NCBI GenBank assembly: GCA_040905865.1 | Contig: JBBDQU010000040.1 | Location: forward strand, 70,534-114,498 | DNA length: 43,965 nucleotides | Direction: 5' to 3' | DNA from: Alphaproteobacteria bacterium | GTDB lineage: Bacteria > Pseudomonadota > Alphaproteobacteria > UBA8366 > GCA-2717185 | Part shown: one piece after another, positions 33,740 through 42,741 of the stretch | How positions within the stretch are numbered: position 1 is the first letter of the stretch | How the letters are laid out: each line of letters opens with the position of its first letter | Translations under genes and position numbers: made by a program | Notes under the pieces: generated by a model | What the model saw: the letters and a program-made list of their open reading frames with translations, nothing else | What the model was told of the DNA's origin: nothing | The model's database searches: none

Positions 33740-35362
33740 ATGGCTGCGAGCGAAGACGAATATACCTATATCATCGCCGGTGCGGGGTCGGCGGGATGCG
33801 TGCTGGCGAACCGGTTGTCGGCGGACCCGAAGAACCGGGTGTTGCTGCTGGAAGCGGGCACCAGGGACAGCTATCCGTGGATTCACATTCCGGTCGGCTA
33901 TTTCAAGACCGCGATGAACCCGAAAACGGACTGGTGCTTCGAAACCGAAATCGACCCGGGGCTGAACGGCCGATCCATTCCCTATCCGCGCGGCAAGGTG
34001 CTGGGGGGCTCCAGTTCCATCAATGGGCTGGTCTATATCCGCGGACAGAGCCGCGATTACGACCAGTGGCGGCAGCTTGGCAATGCCGGCTGGTCCTGGG
34101 AGGATGTTCTGCCCTATTTCAGGAAGTCGGAAGACCAGCAGCGCGGGGAAAGCGAAACCCACGGTGTCGGGGGACCGATTGCGGTGTCGGATATCTCCTT
34201 CACGCGCGGCTTTTCCAGCGCCTTCATCGCCGCGGCGGAAGAGGTCGGCATTCGGCGGACCGATGATTTCAATTCGGGCGACCAGGAGGGCGTGGGCTTT
34301 TATCAGTTGACGACCCGCAACGGACGCCGCTGCAGCGCCGCCGTCGGTTACCTGAATCCCGTGAAGCACCGGAGCAACTTGACCATCACGACGGAAGCAC
34401 TGGTCCACCGGGTGATCTTCGACGGCAAACGCGCCACCGGCGTCGAGTTTTCGGTTGGCGGGCAGAAGCGCGTCGCGCGCGTCACGCAGGATGGCGGCGA
34501 GGTGCTGCTGTCCTGCGGCGCCGTTGCCTCGCCCAAGGTATTGCAGCTTTCCGGCGTCGGGCCGGCGCCAGTGCTGCGGGAATTCGGCATCGACATCGTG
34601 CACGAACTGCCGGGAGTCGGCATGAACCTGCAGGATCACCTTGCGGCGCGCTCCGTTTACAAGACCAACGAACCGTCGCTCAACAACGAGGTCAACAGCA
34701 TTCTCGGCAAGATGCGCATCGGGCTGGAATACGCGCTGTTCCGCAAGGGGCCAATGACCATCGCGGCCGGCCATGTGGGGATGTTCGCCAGGACGCGGCC
34801 GGATCTCGAAACGCCGGATGTGCAGTTCCACGTCATCCCGCTCAGCATTACCGGCGTCGGCAAGGCATTGCACAAGTTTGCCGCGTTTACCGCATCCGTT
34901 TGCCAGTTGCGCCCCGAATCGCGCGGCTATGTGGTGATACGGTCGACGGACCCGTCCGTCGATCCGGCGATCCATCCGAACTACCTGTCGACGGTGACCG
35001 ACCAGCAGACAATCGTGGACGGGCTCAAGCTGTCGCGGAAGATCATGTCGACGCCGACCATGAAGAAGCTGGTGATCGAGGAATTCGCCCCCGGTCCGGC
35101 CGCGCAGACCGATGAACAGTTGCTGCAGTTCGCGCGCGATACGGGGTTGACCGTCTATCACCCGGTCAGCACCTGCAAGATGGGCCCGGATTCCATGGCC
35201 GTGGTCGATGAACGGCTGCGCGTACACGGCATGCGGGGGCTGCGGGTTGTCGATGCCTCGATCATGCCGACGCTGAATTCCGGCAATACGAACGCGCCGA
35301 CGATCATGATCGCCGAAAAAGCCGCCGACATGATCCTGGAGGATGCCCGTAGCGCGGCATAG
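33740..35362 (+). CDS. GMC-family FAD oxidoreductase (choline-dehydrogenase-like)
   Basis: The 540-residue protein opens with the FAD dinucleotide motif [17 protein letters not shown] and E-A-G-T near residue 45. GMC signature 1 is present ([18 protein letters not shown]), and signature 2 follows at [16 protein letters not shown]. The catalytic end shows [10 protein letters not shown] with the active His, and S-G-N-T-N-A-P with the second active residue as Asn. Such enzymes oxidise primary or secondary alcohols to aldehydes or ketones. An excellent GGGAGGAACTGA site precedes ATG 33740. It is divergent from the RND pump and is followed by the selenoprotein gene after 45 bp, so they probably share a transcript. 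Confidence 0.96.
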   Translation: MAASEDEYTYIIAGAGSAGCVLANRLSADPKNRVLLLEAGTRDSYPWIHIPVGYFKTAMNPKTDWCFETEIDPGLNGRSIPYPRGKVLGGSSSINGLVYIRGQSRDYDQWRQLGNAGWSWEDVLPYFRKSEDQQRGESETHGVGGPIAVSDISFTRGFSSAFIAAAEEVGIRRTDDFNSGDQEGVGFYQLTTRNGRRCSAAVGYLNPVKHRSNLTITTEALVHRVIFDGKRATGVEFSVGGQKRVARVTQDGGEVLLSCGAVASPKVLQLSGVGPAPVLREFGIDIVHELPGVGMNLQDHLAARSVYKTNEPSLNNEVNSILGKMRIGLEYALFRKGPMTIAAGHVGMFARTRPDLETPDVQFHVIPLSITGVGKALHKFAAFTASVCQLRPESRGYVVIRSTDPSVDPAIHPNYLSTVTDQQTIVDGLKLSRKIMSTPTMKKLVIEEFAPGPAAQTDEQLLQFARDTGLTVYHPVSTCKMGPDSMAVVDERLRVHGMRGLRVVDASIMPTLNSGNTNAPTIMIAEKAADMILEDARSAA

Positions 35363-35381
35363 CCGGCTTTGGCTATAGTCA

Positions 35382-35390
35382 GGTCAGACC
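35382..35390. promoter_or_regulatory. GGTC-A-GACC inverted repeat, GntR-like half-sites
   Basis: A short perfect inverted repeat lies 18 bp before the start of the UGSC gene, in the 45-bp gap after the GMC gene. It resembles the core of FadR/GntR-subfamily operators (TGGTC-N-GACCA), but no regulator gene is nearby and 9-bp matches occur by chance. Confidence 0.25.
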
Positions 35391-35407
35391 ACAGGGAGAT
35401 TGGGACA

Positions 35408-37138
35408 ATGGACGCACTGGAAGTATTCGATCCCAGCGGCGCGACGGAGGTCAGCGTGTTGCACGCGCCCCGGCTGCAGTCGCTGAATGGCAAGACCGTG
35501 GCGTTGCTCAGCGACGATATGTGGCAGGCGCACCGCATGCTGCCGATGATCCGTGAGAAGCTGCAGGCGCTTTACCCGGACGCGACCTTCATACCCGAAA
35601 CCGAATTCCCGATGGGAACGCGGCAGATGGATACCGAGGAAACCGTGGACATGCTGATCGAACGGGGCGTCGAAGCGGTCATTGTCGGAAACGCCTCCTG
35701 AGGCGCCTGCGCGACAGCATGCGGCCGTGTCGCCGCTCGTATCGAAAGCAGGGGTATCCCGACCGTTATTCTGACCCGCGAGGATTTCGTGGGCGTGGTG
35801 CGCAATTCCGTGGCCGGACTAGGCTTCGACCAGGATGCGTCCATGGTGATCTTTCCGATTTCGCCCTTCCTCGTCGACAGCGATATTTCGCCGGTCGAAC
35901 GCGACGTCCATAAATTCGCCGAGGGGCTGACCGAGTGGAAGCCCGCGAGTACCGAAACCGGTATCCAGTACCCGCCCAGGGTGCGGATCGAAGCCAATGG
36001 CTACGAAGCCGCCTATGACAAGATGAACCGGCAGTTCATCACCAGCACCTGGGGCGACGGCCTGCCCCTGAACCCGCCGACTGAAGAGCGGGTGTCCTGG
36101 ATCCTGCAGGGGACCGACCGGCCACGGGATTCTCTGATCGGCAAGGTGATGCCGCGCGGCGGCATCGCCACGGTGGAAACCCTCGCGGTGTCGCTGGCCA
36201 TGTCCGGCGGACGGCCGGAATACCTGCCGGTCATGATCGCGGCGATCGAATGCATCCTCGATCCGGAAATGGAGCACGACAAGTTCCAGGCGACATCCGG
36301 CAGCACCTACCCGGTGGTGATCGTCAACGGGCCGATCGGCAAGGATATCCGGCTCAATTCCGGCTTTGGCCTGCTGGGTCCCGACCCGCAGCATCCGGCT
36401 GGCGTCGCCATCGGCCGCGCCATCCGGCTGATCCAGCAGAATGTCGGCGGGGCGCTGCCCGGGGTCGGCACCATGTCGATCTATGGCGCGATGCGCACGA
36501 CCAATGTGGTCATCGCCGAGGACGAGGAAGGCCTGCCCGAAGGCTGGGGGCCGGTTGGCGCCGATTTCGGCGGTGTCGGGCCTGGCAGGAACGGCGTTAC
36601 GGTGCTCGTATCGACGGGGGCTTCCAATATCGTGCGCCGCGGCGTCGGCAAGGAAACGCTGGAAGACGAGGCGCTGCAGAGCCTGTACCGGGTGGCAGCC
36701 TATCTGCGCAGCCCGTCGGCGCATTACGTCTGGGGCCATGCCAAGGGCACGCCGGGCGCGCTTTTGATGCCGCGGGTCGTGGCGGGGCAATTGGCGTCGC
36801 TCGGCTGGACCAAGCAGAAGATCAAGCAGTTCCTGTGGGATAACTCGAAAATCCCGCATGAGGAGGTCGTCCGCACCGGCCTGCTGCAATGGATCGAAAC
36901 CGGGGTCGATCCGGCAACGGTGGCATCCTCGAACGATCCGATGTGGCCGATCTGCCGCGATCCGTCGCAGATCGTCCTGGCGGTCGCGGGCGGGGCGCAT
37001 CCGACGCATAATTTCTGGATGCAGGGCGCGACACCGAAAGTCGCCACCGCGGCGATTGATGTGCCGAAGGACTGGTACGGGCTGCTGGCGCAGGCGGACG
37101 ACGATCTCGGCCCAAGCGGCGATATGTGCCTGATCTGA
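35408..37138 (+). CDS. UGSC-family selenoprotein with in-frame TGA (Sec98) and long C-terminal domain
   Basis: One frame stays open for 576 residues except for a single TGA at 35699-35701 (residue 98). Residues 1-97 ([23 protein letters not shown], then [10 protein letters not shown]) and 99-150 ([27 protein letters not shown]) match the UGSC family, in which U-G-S-C is the redox motif. Here it reads U98-G-A-C101. The C-terminal part (about 190-576), with [25 protein letters not shown] and A-E-D-E-E-G-L-P, is not a domain I can name. The start is ATG 35408 with GGGAGAT before it. If TGA were a stop, a 97-residue stub would end just before its active site. A nonsense mutation is the main alternative. 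The enzyme's substrate is unknown. Confidence 0.82.
35702..35740 (+). promoter_or_regulatory. Candidate bacterial SECIS hairpin downstream of the in-frame TGA
   Basis: GCGACA (35711-35716) pairs with TGTCGC (35728-35733). Two more G-C pairs form beyond a bulged C, giving an 11-nt loop that starts with G, 15 nt after the TGA. A competing hairpin pairs GCGGC (35721-35725) with GCCGC (35732-35736) around loop CGTGTC. Either would place a short stem with a G near the loop start where SelB-binding elements are expected. The fold is by eye only. Confidence 0.5.
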
Positions 37139-37157
37139 GGAAACGAAACGATAGGGA

Positions 37158-38108
37158 CTATTCGCCGGACGGCGGCAATTGCCGTTGGCGGCGCACCATG
37201 TCGATCTGGTCGCGGATCCGCTGCCGCAGGGGCGGAGGCGTATAAGCCACGTCGCGCTCCAGTCGCGCCCCGCTAATCCGGTTGACCTGCACAAATCCCC
37301 TGGCCTCGGGGCTGAACGATATGTCTCCATCCGGCAGCAACTCGCGGACGATATCCGCAATTTCGCCAAGCGACGCCGTGTGCGCGCTGGCACAATACAC
37401 ATCCCGGGTCAGTATTTCGGCGAAGGCCGTGCGGACCATCAATGCCGCGACATCGTCGACATAGATATAGGCGGATGTCTGTTCCGGCGGAACCGGGCTG
37501 ACATAGGCCTCGCCGGCCGCGGCGCGTGAAATCATCGCGGAGGCCGCCGCGCTGCGGCCCGTCGCGCGGCCATGACCGAACACCGTGCCGATCCGAAGGC
37601 CCCGGCAGTCCAACCCGTGCCGCGCCGTAAACGCCCTTGCGGCGAATTCATTGGCCAGCTTGGAAACCCCGTACAGGGAGAACGGCTGCTGCCGGGACTC
37701 TTCGTCGAGCACGACGTCGCCATAATCGGACTGGTCTCTATAGGTCGCAATGGAACTCGGATAAACCACCCGCCGGACCCCGTTCCGCCGCGCCGCCTCG
37801 AACAGGTTGTTCGTGCCGCCGATATTGATGCTGTAACCCAGGACGGGGTCTTCCTCGGTCACTGGCGGCAGGACGGCGGCAGTGTGGATGACCCGGTCGA
37901 CGCCATTTTCCGCAATCGCCGTCGTGACAGCGGCTATATCGGTGATATCGCCCTCCAGCGCAATAATCCTCCCTTCCGACATCACGTCGTCAAGCCGCCC
38001 GGTCCGTAACGTGCGGTCGAAGCCGATGACTGTCTCGCCGCGATCCAGCAGTTGCCGCACGATGCGCGACCCGATGAGCCCGGCGGCCCCCGTTACCAGT
38101 ATCGGCAT
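37158..38108 (-). CDS. NAD(P)-dependent epimerase/dehydratase (extended SDR)
   Basis: The 316-residue protein starts I-L-V-T-G-A-A-G-L-I-G-S-R-I-V-R, the extended-SDR glycine motif G-x-x-G-x-x-G, with G-D-I-T-D following. The catalytic pair is Y-G-V-S-K with Ser in Y-P-S-S-I. These are typical of nucleotide-sugar epimerases and uronate dehydrogenases; the substrate cannot be told. I start at ATG 38108, preceded by GGGGAGGGG; the open frame upstream has no family match. It is the only minus-strand gene within the oxidoreductase cluster and is convergent with the selenoprotein gene, 19 bp away. It is divergent from the 2-hydroxyacid dehydrogenase, with 183 bp between the starts, where shared control is possible. 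Confidence 0.9.
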   Translation of the reverse strand: MPILVTGAAGLIGSRIVRQLLDRGETVIGFDRTLRTGRLDDVMSEGRIIALEGDITDIAAVTTAIAENGVDRVIHTAAVLPPVTEEDPVLGYSINIGGTNNLFEAARRNGVRRVVYPSSIATYRDQSDYGDVVLDEESRQQPFSLYGVSKLANEFAARAFTARHGLDCRGLRIGTVFGHGRATGRSAAASAMISRAAAGEAYVSPVPPEQTSAYIYVDDVAALMVRTAFAEILTRDVYCASAHTASLGEIADIVRELLPDGDISFSPEARGFVQVNRISGARLERDVAYTPPPLRQRIRDQIDMVRRQRQLPPSGE

Positions 38109-38291
38109 GCATTCCCCTCCCCGAAATTGGCTCCTACTGCCGCATGCCTTCCGCAACGGAGTCAAGGGCGGATGCGCCGACAGCAGGGGTGACTATTCAC
38201 CGTTCCCCTTGCGCGGAAGCCGCGCCTGTCTTTAGGGTTGCGACCGAGTTTCATCGTGCGCGGAAACAAAATCAACATTTGGGGGAAGTCC

Positions 38292-39257
38292 ATGGATCCG
38301 AGGATCGTTTTTGTCACCAATTTTCCGGATGCGGCCGATGTGGCGCGCGAGATGGCGCCGTCCGGCTTCGAACTGTCGATCGTGCCGGCGCGCAGCCCGG
38401 AATACAAGGAAGCGATGAAGGATGCCGAATACCTGGTCGGTTTCGTCGACAGCCTTGTCGATGAACAGCTGTTCAGGGACGGGCCGAAGCTGAAGCTGAT
38501 CCAGTTGCTCAGCGCCGGGTATGACAGCGCCGACCTGGAAGCGACAAAACGCGCTGGCGTGCCGCTGTGCAACAATGGCGGCGCCAATTCCCCGGCGGTG
38601 TCGGAACATGCGATCCTGCTGATGCTGGCGGTCTCCCGCCAGCTCGTCCGCCAGCACAAGAGCGTGTCCAGCGGCAACTGGCGCGGCAACAGCACGCCCC
38701 GCGTGCATGAGGTCGGCGGCAAGACTCTGGGCATCATCGGGCTGGGCACCATCGGCAAGAAGACCGCGCGGCTGGCCCGGGCCTTCGGCATGCAGGTCAA
38801 CTATTACGACATCGCGCGGCTGACCGCCGACCAGGAAGACGCGCTGGGCGTGCGCTTCCGGCTGCTGCGGGAACTGCTGCGCACCTCCGATATCGTGTCG
38901 CTGCACACGCCGCTGAACGCCTCCACCCATCACCTGATCGGGGCCGAGGAACTGAAGCTGATGCAGCCCCATGCGATCCTGGTCAACACCGCGCGCGGCC
39001 CCGTGATCGACGAGGACGCGCTGTACACGGCGCTAACCGACGGCACCATCACCGCCGCCGGGCTGGACGTGTTCGACCAGGAGCCGCCGAAGCCCGACAA
39101 CCCGCTGTTCACGCTGGACAACGTTATCCTGACCGCGCATCTGGCCGGGCCGACCTTCGAAAGCAACACGGCGCGGGTGCGCAATTCCTTCGACAACGTG
39201 CAGCGCGTCGCCCGGGGCGAGGAACCGCTGTGGATTGCGCCCGAACTGTCGGAATAA
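38292..39257 (+). CDS. D-isomer-specific 2-hydroxyacid dehydrogenase
   Basis: A 321-residue protein with the usual two-domain build. The NAD-binding Rossmann motif is L-G-I-I-G-L-G-T-I-G-K-K-T-A near residue 155. The catalytic Arg lies in N-T-A-R-G-P-V-I-D-E, Glu in L-D-V-F-D-Q-E-P-P, and His in L-T-A-H-L-A-G. The N-terminal catalytic segment is S-A-G-Y-D-S-A-D-L-E. It interconverts a 2-hydroxyacid and 2-ketoacid (phosphoglycerate, glyoxylate or similar). Start ATG 38292 follows GGGGGAAG; the upstream extension of the frame is not family-like. The LLM monooxygenase gene begins 30 bp after its stop, so it likely opens a five- or six-gene operon. Confidence 0.94.
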   Translation: MDPRIVFVTNFPDAADVAREMAPSGFELSIVPARSPEYKEAMKDAEYLVGFVDSLVDEQLFRDGPKLKLIQLLSAGYDSADLEATKRAGVPLCNNGGANSPAVSEHAILLMLAVSRQLVRQHKSVSSGNWRGNSTPRVHEVGGKTLGIIGLGTIGKKTARLARAFGMQVNYYDIARLTADQEDALGVRFRLLRELLRTSDIVSLHTPLNASTHHLIGAEELKLMQPHAILVNTARGPVIDEDALYTALTDGTITAAGLDVFDQEPPKPDNPLFTLDNVILTAHLAGPTFESNTARVRNSFDNVQRVARGEEPLWIAPELSE

Positions 39258-39287
39258 ACCGCCGGGAAACCTGAAGAGGCAGCCAGC

Positions 39288-40460
39288 ATGAACGCCGTTT
39301 CGCCCGTCCTTCCCAGTACCGCGCCGGATCTCGCGGCCAGGGACGGGTTGAGCGCCCTGCAGCGCGCCATGCGGCAACCGCTCATGATGGGATTGTTCCT
39401 GCCGATCCAGAATGGCGGCTGGACGCCGTCATCCGCGCCGCGCGGGACGGACTGGACGTTCGACTATAACGCCCGGCTGGTGGTGCGGGCGGAGGAAATC
39501 GGCTTCGATCTCGCCTTTGGGCTGGCGCAGTGGCTGGGCGCGGACGGCCATGGCGGGCGAATCAAATACCGCAAGAACACCATCGATCCGCTGCTGGTCA
39601 CCTCCGGCGTGGCCGCCCTGACCCGCAACATCATCCTGATTTCCACGGTGCATGTGCTGTATGGCTGGCACCCGCTGCAACTGGCCAAGATGGCGGCGAC
39701 GCTGGACCACATGTCGCGCGGCCGCTGGGGGCTCAACCTCGTGGCCGGCTTCCGCCCGAACGAGGTCGGCATGTTCGGGCTGGCTCCGATCCCGCATGAC
39801 GACCGCTACGCCATGGCCGAGGAATTCACCGAAATCATGGAAGCCCTGTGGCGCGAAGACACAAATCTTACCTGGAACGGCAAATACTGGCGGCTGAAGG
39901 ACGCCTACGCCTCGCCAAAGCCGGTCAACGGCCGGCCTATCATGGTCAATGCCAGCGCCTCCGATGTCGGCCTTGCCTATGCGGCGAAGCATTCCGACCT
40001 GATCTTCATCACCAGCCCCGGCGGCGCGGATATCGACGCCGCCGTCGAATCCCTGCCGCCGCATACGAAGCGGATCAAGGAACTGGCGGCAGCGGAGGGG
40101 CGCGAGGTCCGCACGATCATCAACCCGCATGTGATCTGCCGCGACACCGAAGCCGAAGTCCGGCAGATCGTGCAGGCGATCCTGGACGGCGAGGACGCCG
40201 AAGCCGTCGACGCGATGGTCGGCAGCCAGAAGCAGAGCGACGCGCAGTCCTGGCGGGGCCATCAGCGCCAGCAGCGCATCATCGGCGGCAATGTCCATGT
40301 CTTCGGCACGCCGGAACAGGTCGTCGAACAATTCGTGAAGTTGAAGGCGGCCGGCTGCGATGGCGTGCAGATCAACTTCTTCGACTACGAACCGGATATG
40401 GAATATTTCGCCGCGCGCGTCCTGCCGCTGATGAAGCAGGCCGGGTTGCGGATCGATTGA
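39288..40460 (+). CDS. LLM-class flavin-dependent monooxygenase
   Basis: A 390-residue protein of the bacterial luciferase-like TIM-barrel superfamily. Residues about 31-110 (L-M-M-G-L-F-L-P-I-Q-N-G-G-W, A-E-E-I-G-F-D-L-A-F-G-L-A-Q-W) and the later G-R-W-G-L-N-L-V-A-G-F-R-P-N-E-V-G-M-F-G resemble the RutA, SfnG and alkanesulfonate monooxygenase group. These use reduced FMN from a separate reductase and O2 to cleave C-N or C-S bonds or to oxidise ring carbons. A flavin reductase gene is not visible nearby. The start is ATG 39288. The next gene, an isopenicillin-N-synthase-like dioxygenase, follows after 24 bp. Confidence 0.93.
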   Translation: MNAVSPVLPSTAPDLAARDGLSALQRAMRQPLMMGLFLPIQNGGWTPSSAPRGTDWTFDYNARLVVRAEEIGFDLAFGLAQWLGADGHGGRIKYRKNTIDPLLVTSGVAALTRNIILISTVHVLYGWHPLQLAKMAATLDHMSRGRWGLNLVAGFRPNEVGMFGLAPIPHDDRYAMAEEFTEIMEALWREDTNLTWNGKYWRLKDAYASPKPVNGRPIMVNASASDVGLAYAAKHSDLIFITSPGGADIDAAVESLPPHTKRIKELAAAEGREVRTIINPHVICRDTEAEVRQIVQAILDGEDAEAVDAMVGSQKQSDAQSWRGHQRQQRIIGGNVHVFGTPEQVVEQFVKLKAAGCDGVQINFFDYEPDMEYFAARVLPLMKQAGLRID

Positions 40461-40484
40461 CAGGAACTGAAAACGGAGCGGGAG

Positions 40485-41531
40485 ATGGCTACACATCTGT
40501 TTCGGGAGAATGCGCCGCGGGATCCGGCGGCGGCGCTGGCGGGATTGCCGGTGCTGGATCTCGCGCCGTTTCTGCGGGGCGAGAACGGCGCCCTGGAGCG
40601 GCTGGCGGATGACATCCGCCGCGCCTGCGAGGCCACCGGGTTTTTCTACATTGAAAATCACGGTGTGCCGGATGACCTGATCGACAACGCCTTCGCGCAG
40701 TCCCGGCGCTTCCACGCCCTGCCGCTGGCGGAAAAGCGGAAAATTCCGCAGGACGCGCACAACATCGGTTACCTGCCGATCAACGCCAGCATGCAGCGGC
40801 ACTCCACCGTGCATCAGGCAACCCGGCCGAACCAGAACGAATCCTATTTCGTGACCCATGACCGGGGGCCGGAGCACCCCGACGTCATTAACAAGACGCC
40901 CCTGCGCGGCGGCAATTACTGGCCGGAGAACCTGCCGGGATTCCGCGCGGGCGTAATGGCCTATTTCAACGCCCTGAACGCGCTGGGGCAGCGACTGGTG
41001 CCCGCATTCGCCGTCGCGCTGGGCATGCCGCGGGACTGGCTGGACGACGATTTCGCCGATGAAAACAATGCGAAACTGCGCATGCTGCACTACCCGCCGA
41101 CCCGGATCGAGGACAATGATTTCGGCACCGGGCCGCATACGGACAATTCCTTCCTGACCATCCTGGCGCGCGACAGCGTGCCGGGGCTGGCGATCCGCCT
41201 GCCGTCGGGCGAATGGCTGGAACCGCCGGTGCTGCCCGGCACGTTCCTGGTCAATATCGGTAATATCCTGCGGCGCATGTCGAACGACCGGTTCCTGTCC
41301 ACGCCGCACGGCGTCATCGTGGACGGCGAAACCGACCGCTACGCCATGGCCTATTTTCACAGCCCCAATGTGGACCGCATCATCCGCGTCGCCGATTCCT
41401 GCATCGATGCCGGCAACCCGGCAAAATATGAGCCGACGCCCTATCGGGAACTCATCACCGAATACTCCAGGGCCAACTATTTCCACCAGGACGGCTTTGG
41501 CCAGGGTGAAATCCGGCATCGCTACAAGTAG
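40485..41531 (+). CDS. Isopenicillin-N-synthase-like 2-oxoglutarate/Fe(II) dioxygenase
   Basis: The 348-residue protein has the N-terminal DIOX_N segment (L-P-V-L-D-L-A-P-F, A-C-E-A-T-G-F-F-Y-I-E-N-H-G-V-P). The Fe(II) facial triad is H218-x-D220 in G-P-H-T-D and H275 in S-T-P-H-G-V. The 2-oxoglutarate-binding site reads R285-Y-A, where the more usual motif is R-x-S. Such enzymes hydroxylate or oxidise small organic substrates, with 2-oxoglutarate as cosubstrate in most members. The substrate is unknown. It sits in the operon between the LLM enzyme and the SDR, suggesting that two oxygenases act on the same pathway. ATG 40485 follows GAGCGGGAG. Confidence 0.94.
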   Translation: MATHLFRENAPRDPAAALAGLPVLDLAPFLRGENGALERLADDIRRACEATGFFYIENHGVPDDLIDNAFAQSRRFHALPLAEKRKIPQDAHNIGYLPINASMQRHSTVHQATRPNQNESYFVTHDRGPEHPDVINKTPLRGGNYWPENLPGFRAGVMAYFNALNALGQRLVPAFAVALGMPRDWLDDDFADENNAKLRMLHYPPTRIEDNDFGTGPHTDNSFLTILARDSVPGLAIRLPSGEWLEPPVLPGTFLVNIGNILRRMSNDRFLSTPHGVIVDGETDRYAMAYFHSPNVDRIIRVADSCIDAGNPAKYEPTPYRELITEYSRANYFHQDGFGQGEIRHRYK

Positions 41532-41630
41532 GCGTTCCGCCGTTTGAAAACCACCGCCCCCGGCCCGCTTGTGCGCGCCGCGCCTGCCCCGCATAATTGG
41601 CGGCAGAAACAAAGGGTTGGGGAGCCGATT

Positions 41631-42422
41631 TTGCGAGCTGAGAATGAGGAATTCCGTGACCGGCCGGTGGCCGTGTTTGGCGCCGCGTCGGGAATCGGAC
41701 GGGCAACCGCGCTGGCCTTCGCGGCGCGGGGCGCCCGTGTTGCGGCGCTTGACGTCAATGCAACGCTTCTTGAAGGGTTAGCCGATGAAATGCGCGCCGC
41801 GGGTGCGGCGATGGCGCTGACCGCCGCCGCCGATGTGCGCGACAGCGCATCCGTGGCACCCGTCCTGCAAATGGCGGCGGCCGAACTGGGCGGTCTGGAT
41901 CATCTGGCATTTACCGCCGGCATCCTGCGGGTCGGACAGCTGACCGATATGTCGGAAAGCGATTTCGACGATGTCTTCGCCGTCAACATGCGCGGTTTCT
42001 GGATCGCCATGCGGGCGGCGCTGCCCCTGCTGCAGGGCGGGCCGGCGCGGCGGCGCGCCGTTACCGCCATCTCCTCCGCCGCCGCGATCCGGCCGAAGGC
42101 GTCCAGCGGCGCCTATGCCGCCTCGAAGGCCGCGCTGTCGCATCTGGTGCGGGTGTTTTCAGTCGAACTGGCGGCAAGCGGGATCACCGTCAACGCCATC
42201 GCCCCGGCTACGGTGGATACGCCGATGGTCGCCCCCTACATGGGCCGGACCGCCGGCAATCACGGCTACCGCCTGACCGGTACTTCGCCGATGGGCCGCA
42301 TCGCGCAGCCGGCCGATATCGCCGATGCCTGCCTGTTCCTGAGTTCCGCCGCGTCGTCCTACATCACCGGCATCACCATGCCGGTCGATGGCGGCTCGAC
42401 CGCCGCATTGCCCGCCAGCTGA
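41631..42422 (+). CDS. Short-chain dehydrogenase/reductase (SDR)
   Basis: A 263-residue protein with the classical SDR plan. The cofactor motif V-F-G-A-A-S-G-I-G-R-A is at residues 15-25, D41-V follows strand 2 and suggests NAD over NADP, and the catalytic Y162-A-A-S-K166 with upstream serine S148/S149 is present. The usual N-A-G reads T-A-G (T95). The start is unclear: TTG 41631 (GGGGAG 8 bp upstream) gives the normal SDR length, while the frame extends to a TTG at 41544 with no family match. It likely oxidises or reduces an alcohol or ketone in the same pathway as its neighbours. Its stop overlaps the start of the flavoprotein remnant (TGATG). Confidence 0.92.
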   Translation: MRAENEEFRDRPVAVFGAASGIGRATALAFAARGARVAALDVNATLLEGLADEMRAAGAAMALTAAADVRDSASVAPVLQMAAAELGGLDHLAFTAGILRVGQLTDMSESDFDDVFAVNMRGFWIAMRAALPLLQGGPARRRAVTAISSAAAIRPKASSGAYAASKAALSHLVRVFSVELAASGITVNAIAPATVDTPMVAPYMGRTAGNHGYRLTGTSPMGRIAQPADIADACLFLSSAASSYITGITMPVDGGSTAALPAS

Positions 42423-42712
42423 TGCCCATGCCGGACAACCGGGATATCGAAGCCGATATCGTCGTCGTCGGCTTCGGCGCGGCGGGCGTGGCCGCATCGG
42501 TCACCGCCTGCGAACCGGGCGCGGATGTCGTAATCCTGGAAAAGGCGCCGGAAGGGCGCGAAGGCGGCACGCCGATCCCCCGGCTGTACAGCGCGGGCGA
42601 GTTGGGTTCGATATACAGCTACCTGTATCAGGGCACGGGCAATATCGGCGAATGCCTCGCCTTCGGCCGCATCGCCGCACGCGAAGCGGTGGCGGAAACG
42701 GTTTGGGGCTGA
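42422..42712 (+). CDS. Internally deleted FAD_binding_2 flavoprotein remnant (96 residues)
   Basis: Residues 10-48 (E-A-D-I-V-V-V-G-F-G-A-A-G-V-A-A-S, V-V-I-L-E-K-A-P-E-G-R-E-G) are the FAD-binding N-terminus of a fumarate-reductase/ketosteroid-dehydrogenase-like flavoprotein. From residue 50 (T-P-I-P-R-L-Y-S-A-G-E-L-G-S-I, G-N-I-G-E-C-L-A-F-G-R-I-A-A-R) the sequence is the family's C-terminal FAD-contacting end. In full enzymes of about 450-550 residues these parts are hundreds of residues apart. The join is near 42566-42570 and the frame is kept. The start overlaps the SDR stop. It may encode a small FAD-contacting peptide, or be a decaying gene or assembly artefact. No enzyme activity is expected. 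Confidence 0.65.
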   Translation: MPMPDNRDIEADIVVVGFGAAGVAASVTACEPGADVVILEKAPEGREGGTPIPRLYSAGELGSIYSYLYQGTGNIGECLAFGRIAAREAVAETVWG

Positions 42713-42741
42713 GGGTGACGGATTAACGGAGGAGAAAGACC

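Noticed and set aside
35408-35701. Reading the 97-residue frame as a complete small protein, with a separate gene from 35789
   Set aside because: Both pieces share one frame, no stop other than the TGA lies between them, and family-like text continues across; the active-site motif spans the TGA.
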